From positions 186,001-250,000 of the forward strand of contig JBBPTG010000002.1 of assembly GCA_038093975.1 (NCBI GenBank): DNA of 64,000 nt, in the 5' to 3' direction. This DNA comes from Chalciporus piperatus (Eukaryota; Basidiomycota; Agaricomycetes; Boletales; Boletaceae). A program made the position numbers and the translations under genes. The notes under the pieces were generated by a model, which did not search any database, was not told where the DNA came from, and saw nothing but the letters and a program-made list of their open reading frames with translations. Below, one piece after another: positions 57,537 through 64,000 of the stretch; the stretch's first letter is position 1; every line of letters begins with the position of its first letter.

Positions 57537-58685
57537 AACGATCTGACATGATTATTAGCCGTCAGTTTCCCCAGCAGTACAGTGAGTGTGCAACCGGATT
57601 TCATGTGGCGTCATAGAAGCACTGACGGTGGGAGCCTGAACGCAGATCCCCTGTTAGACTCGTTTTGTCCTCCATGCATCCATCAGGGCAAGCGTTGAGA
57701 AAACTGGGACCTAGGTCGGCGGTGGTGAAACGATGGCGTGGCGCTGTCAACTGAGATCGTCAGCGGTAATTTAGCTGTGATGTGGATAAATAGAATTTTT
57801 TGTACCTCGGTAAGATTAGATCCGGAAGAAAGCACTGGTCACGACAGCAAGTGATGATAAGCATATGACACGACCGTCTGAGAGAGGTGCGACTCGCAGG
57901 GACTAGAAGGGAGTAAGGAGCAAGGGATAGGAAACGGCGAGAAAATGAATTCAAAATTGTCATTGTGTTGTAATGATTTCGTAAAACTCAGCGCGCCGAA
58001 CATCGCTGGAACACCGCCAGAGATGCGGCGTTCAGTGGACCAAGGACCGCTATGAACCATTAATTAGCAATGTGGGGGTTAGCCACCCCCTTCATTTTGT
58101 GGAAAGATGTGTCAGACATATTTTGGGGGTATTTTTGAATGTGCACGACGAAGAGGCTACGGAACCGTAAAGGCAAAAAAACTGATCGATCGGAGGGGAG
58201 CTCAGAGGAAGTGCTGAGACTCAGCATACCTGGTAGGAACCCCCTGGTCTCATTGGGCACCAGTTCGCGAATGCAATTGCAACACGGAAGATAAGATACT
58301 CACTAGATAGCTCGAACGTCGGAAGTATACGAGAACACACGAGGCGCGTATCGAAATAAGAGATCAGATCCGCGGGTGTAAGTCGTCAGCCACAGGCCAT
58401 CTGACTATGGCTTCGGCTTCGCGTAGGCTGGCGTTTCCTCCCGATGACGGAGTCTCCAGACTCCACGTGAGTGGGGTATGCGAGCTGAATGATAATCTAC
58501 GCGTTTGAAAGCTCCTAAACAGAGCATGTCAGTAATAATAGACCCGCTCGAAACACACGGTGCGGTGAATGTCGAGCCAAGCTGAAGTACCTCGGCAAAT
58601 GGTCCTTCACATTGCTTACGTGATCCTCGGTGGCGTCGTCTTCTGCAGAACTGCCTCAAGTGGATCTTGACTTATTGACACTATC
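57537..58685. other. Intergenic region upstream of the cyclin gene
   Basis: About 1.15 kb. A minus-strand frame at 57760-57963 begins with an Arg/Ser/Leu-rich stretch that resembles a mitochondrial presequence but runs into unconvincing sequence. No other signal was recognised. Confidence 0.35.
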
Positions 58686-60096
58686 ATGGGAGTTACTTCA
58701 AACGAATACTCCGTCCCCCCTCAATGGCTATTCCCCATCGATGCAATGCAACGAACCCCAAGTGTGGAAACCTCGGGGTTTTCTGTCGGAAAAGAACTGT
58801 ACGACCGTGCCAGGGGTGTCGAATTCTTGTTTCGCCTGGGCTCTTCCCTCGGACTGTCAGCAATTGTCGTCGTCCTCATTATGGTTACAATCTCATGTGG
58901 TCTTTGATCCGCCTTGCTACCCCACCAGGCCCTCTTCGGCAATGTTCACCGCAGCAACTTGGTTCCATCGTTTTTTCATGAGATTCTCCATGGAGGACTA
59001 CCACAGACAAGTAGCCAGCCTTCTTTCATCCTCTCTCGTGTATTCAGACGGTACTCCACTAGGATGTCGCCGCTGCGTGCGTATTTCTGGCTACTAAGAC
59101 TGAGGAATGCGGTCGGAAACTACGTGATGTTGCAAGGGTATGCCAGTCCAAGATCACTGGAACGGATGTTTCACACATACCACCCGAAAGTGTGGCAAGT
59201 ATACTCCCCTCGTGGAATACTCAAATTTCCTCACCGACACGTCCAGGAGGTCGAGCAGCAGCAGACAGCGATACTGCTTACCGAAGAAGCTCTTCTCGAA
59301 GCGCTCTGTTTTGATTTTGTGACTACTAGTCCGCACGTTATCCTGGTGGACCTCTTTGATATCCAACCAGGAACTATCCAAACTCAGGATTACGCGTGGA
59401 GCTTGGCCCACGATTCGTAAGTTGTGCGCCAGTATTTGTGGGTACGCTGTCCATGTGCATCTGCAGATACCGCACACCACTTTGCATCCTTTTCCCTCCT
59501 CGTATCATCGCAGCTGCATGCTTTATTTTGTCGCAACGTGCGGCTGAGGGTCCTCATTCTCCTTCGCTAGATGCTCGGATATCCGCATCTCCGCCCTCCG
59601 CATCGCTTCCAACACCTCCGTCACACAAACCTGGTTCTCCAGATGCTTCTCGCTTCGCAGTCGACTATTTCGGGTTCTCTGAGCTGGAATTACAGAACCT
59701 TGCAGGTCAGCGTGTTACTGTCCACCTAGGCACCCATCTCTCGCTCAAGTTGACTACGTAGATGCTCTCAGCATAATGCTTGAATTTTATGCTGCTCAGG
59801 ATCCTCAGACTTCCTCGCATATTGCCCTCTTTACATCGGTCAGTCATTGCAGGAACCCGGATTCATGCATCTGATCCTTGGAGCAGATCAGCCCACCAGT
59901 GCATTTCCCGCGGCCGAACCTTTACGAGCCTTTCCCGCAATTATTGCCCGCAACCTCCATGGTCGTTAACACTAGTAGTTTGACACCAGAGTCATCTCAT
60001 GGGAATACGTCGCCGTCGATGACACCGTCCCAGGCACCTACCATGAAAACATTTCCCGACGCACAAAATAAGGCCCCGCGGCTTGATCTGAGCTGA
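58686..60096 (+). CDS. Transcription-type cyclin (cyclin T/K / Pch1-like)
   Basis: Cyclins of the T/K group activate CDK9/CDK12-type kinases that phosphorylate RNA polymerase II. ATG 58686 gives MGVTSNEYSVPPQWLFPIDA then RARGVEFLFRLGSSLGL. After introns the cyclin box continues: MFTAATWFHRFFMRFSMEDY, HRQDVAAACVFLATKTEECG and RKLRDVARVCQSKITG. Then come EVEQQQTAILLTEEALLEAL with CFDFVTTSPHVILVDLFD, and YRTPLCILFPPRIIAAACF of the second cyclin fold. The C-terminal third is Pro/Ser-rich (SASPPSASLPTPPSHKPGSP) and ends QNKAPRLDLS at 60096. Introns near 58856-58925, 59011-59065, 59179-59249 and 59420-59466 fit. Cyclin L/C subgroups are less likely. Confidence 0.8.
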
Positions 60097-60770
60097 AATA
60101 CTTGGCAATGCGTTTTAACTGTACGGATTCATGTGGTGTTTTGCAATTGACTTGCCGAGGCATATATGTTCAAGTTACGGTAGTTAGTAGCTCCGAAAGG
60201 GCGACAAAATTCTTCAACTACTCTGAACCAGCTAACAACTATCTTAATGGATGTCTATGTTCCTCATATCTGGCTACGTCGGTCATGCGGCAAAAGCAGA
60301 CCGTATGTAACTGGTTGCAGCGATGAGTAGAATGAATGTCTTGTCAGATGTCAGATCTTCAGAGCCCACCGAGTTGGACAGCCAGCACTCAGTTTATTTA
60401 ATACTTAGGGGCTTGCCTTGCATTAAGAACAAAGCGTGATACTGGGAAATCAACTCGTTATCTCGGATTTTCAAGTCCAAATACACCAGTTGGTCAGATC
60501 CCCTCCGCACTGCTGCTTCAAGTTGGCGATCGGTATCGGTAGCACTGTGTGTCATGTATCATTTACACAACGCACATTTTTGTTTGCATAAGTGCTCAAA
60601 GAGAATACACGGATGTCACATAGGTGTGAATCTTGGGATAGATTTAAGCAGTCGATCCCAACACCAATCCACATTATTCAGACATGAGAAGGGGGCAGAA
60701 AAAAATAGTACGTGGTGTGGTGAGTGACAATGCTGGATGCGAGGGATATAGCAAGACAGTCGAGAGATAT
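60097..60770. other. Convergent intergenic interval
   Basis: About 670 bases between the cyclin and eS27 stops. Short plus-strand frames (60102-60326) show no recognisable product. Confidence 0.4.
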
Positions 60771-61190
60771 CTAGTTCTTCCGACGGAACGAAGATCCTAG
60801 ATAGTACGATGTTAAGAGATGTACGCAGTAATGGATGATTAACAGGAACGTACCCTCGGTCAGACGGGCCTTACCACCAGTAGGTTGGCAGAGGACACTC
60901 GCACAGGAACCACACAGCACCACTGATTGTGCATGTGAGAAAACGGTAGTGATAGCGAAGCAGCCTACAAGATGATAAGTATGTGAGTAGGGCACTTCGA
61001 TTCCAAAGTGTGCAATCAAGACAAACCTGGGCACTTCACATCCATGAAGTACGAGTTAGGCGATTGTACGAGACGCTTGAGCTTGTGCTGTCTCCTTTCA
61101 TGTTCAGCAGAAGGGTTCAAGAGATCGATGGCGAGAGGCTGGAGGAATCGTCAGAAAATGATCAACAGAACGCCACTAAGAACGTACCAT
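60771..61190 (-). CDS. RPS27: 40S ribosomal protein eS27 (RPS27)
   Basis: eS27 is a small zinc-finger protein of the 40S subunit. The ATG at 61188-61190 is followed at once by an intron donor (GTACGT). The acceptor restores [11 protein letters not shown]. The body reads [19 protein letters not shown], then [20 protein letters not shown] and [18 protein letters not shown] last tiny exon gives SSFRRKN, stop at 60771. The four zinc ligands are in C-x2-C (KCPGC) and C-x2-C (LCGSC). Three introns in 420 bases. Length is about 83 residues, as expected. Confidence 0.95.
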
Positions 61191-61486
61191 GTTGGTGGGC
61201 TTGTGCTGTTAGCTTTTTGGACGACGGGTGTCGGTGGACTTTCTGAGCTCGTGCGATGGGGTGACAAAGAAATCTTTGGGATGAAAGTTAAGGTTAAGTC
61301 TGGGTTCGAATATATTTAAACACCGATCAGCATATGACATTGATTCAAGCCACGGCGTGCCGAGCTCGGCGAACGATCACTGCGGGTCCGAAAAGTTGCT
61401 ACACTGTAACACTGACTCAAACGCATGGCAACAACGGTATAATAGTCCAGATCGTATGATATGTCAGTCTCCCTTTGGTCTGCTCA
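61191..61486. other. Upstream region of eS27
   Basis: About 300 bases holding the eS27 promoter and the 3' end of the next minus-strand gene. No TATA box is obvious. Confidence 0.35.
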
Positions 61487-62711
61487 TCAGAAAGCGGAAA
61501 CTGCGAGCGCTTCAGCAGGCTCTTCGGGGGAGATGTCATGTGGGGTTGCAACCCAAAGCCGTTTCAGATGCTTCGACTCGAGGGGAATTTCGGGAACTAC
61601 GAAACCACCAGGATATCCCATTGACGATATCAGCCAGAATCCGAAGAGCTCCAAAATCGTCGGCCCTTGACAGTCAAATGCATAAACAGGAGAGACAAAT
61701 GAAGCGGTCCAGCCTTGAACTACTTGTTGGCAAGAATATCTCGTTGAGTTCTGTAAAGACTTACCGGCGGAGAACACCCCGAAGACCCAATGTGTATAGG
61801 TGGTAATGATAAACCACGGGCCATCTCTCGAGACGCAAGAGTCCCAGACCTTGGGGCACCGCTCAGTAACATTCTACAGCACAATCCGAGGTTCACAAAC
61901 CTTGCTCCAGAGCCATTCGTGTCCACGAAATTCAGTCTTTACCTCGTCTATGCGAATGCCAGATGAGCGATCGGGAAACTAGTAGCCATTAGACACATCA
62001 ATAATCTCGAATGATACAGTACATACCAACTGTCCGCGAGCAAACTCTTGCAAATCCTTGGAAGATAGCACCCAAGGTGGCACCAAGAACAATCCCAGCT
62101 CATTCTTCACCCGTGTGTCTTCACCCTGATCAATGGTAGCGTGTGACCATGTAAGGGTTTTCATCAATGACCTTTCCTCGGAGACGACGAACTTCCATGA
62201 ACTCGAATCCTTATACGTGAGATGCAATATGCGTCGGATTGTCTCCAGAGGGAACATATCGAGCCACATATACAAGCTTTTATCATGATCAGAGGACCGA
62301 TATACCAGAGCTACTGATCATAAATACCGGTCAATGTCTTCAGCGCGTGCAAGCAGCAACGGGGCTATGGAGAACAGTTCACAAGGGATCGTCAGGCGTG
62401 CACCCGTGCACTCATCCTCATCTTCGACGCCTAGTGGTTCCTGCGGCACGAACTCCTCGACCCCTAAATTAGTCGTTAGCTGCCCGCACCGTCAACTTGA
62501 ATATCGATGTTGACTGACAGTCCAGAATGAGATCGCTGAAAAGCTCGTCGTTGAGCGTGTGCACCACCTTCAATTTGCGATACCGCTCCGGGCGGACGTT
62601 TAATGACACGTTGGGTAACGGTAGTTCTCCGGGGGGAGAACTGAAAGGCATGGTTGGAAGCCTTGCTTCGTGTATGTAGTGCTCCAGATTGTCAGTTGCT
62701 CTTGATGTCAT
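61487..62711 (-). CDS. Multi-exon protein of unknown function, basidiomycete-type orphan family
   Basis: I cannot name a domain, but the spliced frame is coherent. ATG 62709-62711 gives MTSRATDNLEHYIHEARLPT. Introns near 62522-62465, 62309-62260, 62033-61982, 61903-61870 and 61779-61740 join VEEFVPQEPLGVEDEDECTG, ARLTIPCELFSIAPLLLARA, LYMWLDMFPLETIRRILHLT, GLFLVPPWVLSSKDLQEFAR, RSSGIRIDEVKTEFRGHEW and a last block. That block has DGPWFIITTYTHWVFGVFSA, GWTASFVSPVYAFDCQGPTI and LELFGFWLISSMGYPGGFVV. I recall similar W-F-I-I-T-x-Y-x-x-W-V-F-G-V-F stretches in uncharacterised Agaricomycete proteins. No signal peptide. Function unknown. Confidence 0.55.
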
Positions 62712-63471
62712 GTTTCGAGGAGAGAAGAGGGCAAAGATGGAGTCGAGCCTGGAATACGATACCCATGAAGTACCATGATTTAGCTACCTTGAGCGATATC
62801 CCCATAGAAACACAATCAACCGACGGTGACTTCGTTGTACTTTATTGTTCAAAGTCTGAACAACGGAAGTTGTTCTCTTCAAAAAGACAAGACATACCAA
62901 AAGCAGTACAACACCTGATTTGGTAATCTTTTGAGCGAACTTGATCGGAACCAACTTGACGTCGACATGGGTCTGGAACGAAACGACCAATCGCTACTTT
63001 GAGATCGCGCGTACGTGTCTTTTAAGTCCACTTTTTGAAGCCACACCTCCCGAGTCGGGTTGCTGCCTGTATTGAGCTGCTGTATGTACTCCGGTGAGCC
63101 TCGTGACCACATCCAGTTGACGTTTACTGATCATCTCGGCTCGCACAAGGCCGAATTATCCACAAAATCATCCTCGGTCTTGGACCACGTGCTGGCGAAG
63201 CCTCTGATATCAATTTCGCTTCCAAGTTCCTAGAACGCAAGCGCAAGATCTAGTTCGACAACCTTCCTTACCCCGTGCACAATTGCCGAAGAGAGCAATC
63301 GGACGCCCCGCTCGCTGGAGCTCGCTCAATCATCTACGGGTCAATATTAACCGGAATTGATCCGCCACCCAAATAATAATATATCCCATTATTTAAACGA
63401 TTATAAAGTGCCATTGTATGCTAACAACAGGCAGCGAGCGCCAGCGCTGCGCCGCCACAAACTGAACGTCT
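62712..63471. other. Intergenic region
   Basis: About 760 bases between two minus-strand genes. Minus-strand frames at 62784-63112 could be extra 5' exons of the gene ending at 61487, but I could not join them. AT-rich words (AATAATAATATATCCC) occur near 63375. Confidence 0.35.
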
Positions 63472-63793
63472 TCACGATCCCATCGCCCTTATTGGCACCT
63501 GTCCGCCGCCAATCTGGCAGCTGGCACAGACCGCAGGACTAATGCGAATTGGGTTTTTGACTGGCAATGCCATCAGCCTAATACAAGACTGGGATTTGCA
63601 TCCTTGGGGTCAAGTTAGCGCATTCGCGTTCACAGACGTCATCGAACATGACCTCACCGACGGGATGCACGTGTCTCCTGCTGAAGAGACAGTTAGGTCT
63701 CAAGCAGTCTTGGAGACGTGTAGACATGGATATGAAATGCCCGCAGGGAGTGTGGTAGCGGCCGTCAATAATCTGGAGCCAATGGACAGTCAT
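63472..63793 (-). CDS. Small Cys/His-rich protein of unknown function
   Basis: From a likely ATG at 63793 (MTVHWLQIIDGRYHTPCGHF) the frame continues ISMSTRLQDCLRPNCLFSRR with HVHP. An intron (GTGAGG donor near 63665, CCCAAG acceptor near 63608) joins it to GCKSQSCIRLMALPVKNPIR and then VCASCQIGGG. The stop is TGA at 63472-63474. The pattern C-G-H ... C-x4-C ... H-x-H ... C-x4-C ... C-x2-C suggests one or two zinc sites. I recall abundant small Agaricomycete proteins with this C-G-H / D-C-x-R-x-N-C-x-F-S-x-R-H-x-H-P layout. Their function is unknown to me. The start is uncertain; 63835 is an alternative. Confidence 0.55.
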
Positions 63794-63835
63794 TCGTCCA
63801 TTCTGCTGCGCACGCAGTGAGCAGGGTACCCACAT

Positions 63836-64000
63836 TGTGACACATTCTTTCTAGTGGAAGATAGAAATCTAGTGAGAGACGGATTGAAGGAAACCTGAGC
63901 TTGGGCGAGCTCGAGAGTGTAGAGAGTCGTATCCAGTTGACGAGATCACTGTCATGGCTGGAACCTTTTTATGTGGATGCCCCGCTTGTGTCACAAACGC
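63836..64000. other. Right edge, no feature recognised
   Basis: The last 165 bases are probably upstream sequence of the small Cys/His-rich gene. No coding frame can be supported. Confidence 0.3.

Overview
This is nuclear DNA of a filamentous fungus, almost certainly a basidiomycete of the Agaricomycetes. Genes are dense and lie on both strands. Most have several GT-AG introns of about 45-70 bases, and one exon is only 8 bases. The conserved genes are eukaryotic housekeeping genes: GID E3 ligase, ribosome biogenesis, AP-1, ESCRT-I, APC/C, XMAP215, eIF2B and eS27. The pirin, SmgGDS-like, TEA-domain and small Cys/His-rich genes fit Agaricomycetes. The class assignment is inference from protein resemblance; I could not search a database. 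Intron positions were read by eye from splice sites and protein-family continuity.

Layout. 1-4.2 kb: RMD5 (-, C-terminal end off the window), NSA1/WDR74 (+) and pirin (-). 4.2-5.5 kb: no recognised gene. 5.5-6.1 kb: a small unknown gene (+). 6.7-9.0 kb: 33-bp direct repeats, a reverse-transcriptase-like fragment and a decayed amino-acid permease. 9.3-13.9 kb: peroxisomal enoyl-CoA isomerase and an SmgGDS-like armadillo protein, both (-) and apparently intact. 13.9-16.4 kb: a decayed Fic gene (+) and a decayed aldo/keto reductase (-). 16.6-24.4 kb: OTU deubiquitinase (+), AP-1 beta (-), Nepro-like nucleolar protein (+) and sulfide:quinone oxidoreductase (+). 24.8-35.6 kb: Src1/Heh inner-nuclear-membrane protein (+), Vps23/TSG101 (-), TEA-domain factor (+) and Noc3 (-). 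35.7-49.1 kb: a same-strand run of APC5, XMAP215/Stu2-type microtubule polymerase and glycerol-3-phosphate acyltransferase. 49.2-64 kb: a small Cys-rich protein (-), methionine aminopeptidase 1 (-), an orphan (-), eIF2B-alpha (+), two doubtful genes (+), a transcription-type cyclin (+), ribosomal protein eS27 (-) and two lineage-type orphans (-).

How the genes relate. This is an ordinary fungal arrangement with no operons. Several pairs are head-to-head with short shared promoters: RMD5/NSA1 (95 bp), NOC3/APC5 (135 bp) and AP-1 beta/Nepro (205 bp). Others converge with short 3' gaps. APC5 and XMAP215, both mitotic, are 140 bp apart on one strand, but I see no evidence of joint regulation. NSA1, NOC3, the Nepro-like protein and eS27 all serve ribosome production but are scattered.

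Most unusual part. Between 6.7 and 16.4 kb, three recognisable genes carry stops or frame breaks, and a retroelement scrap with a repeat cluster lies beside them. The genes interleaved with them read cleanly. I found no CRISPR array, rRNA, intact tRNA or convincing new defence or biosynthetic system. The best leads for novelty are the small lineage-type genes and the decayed segment.
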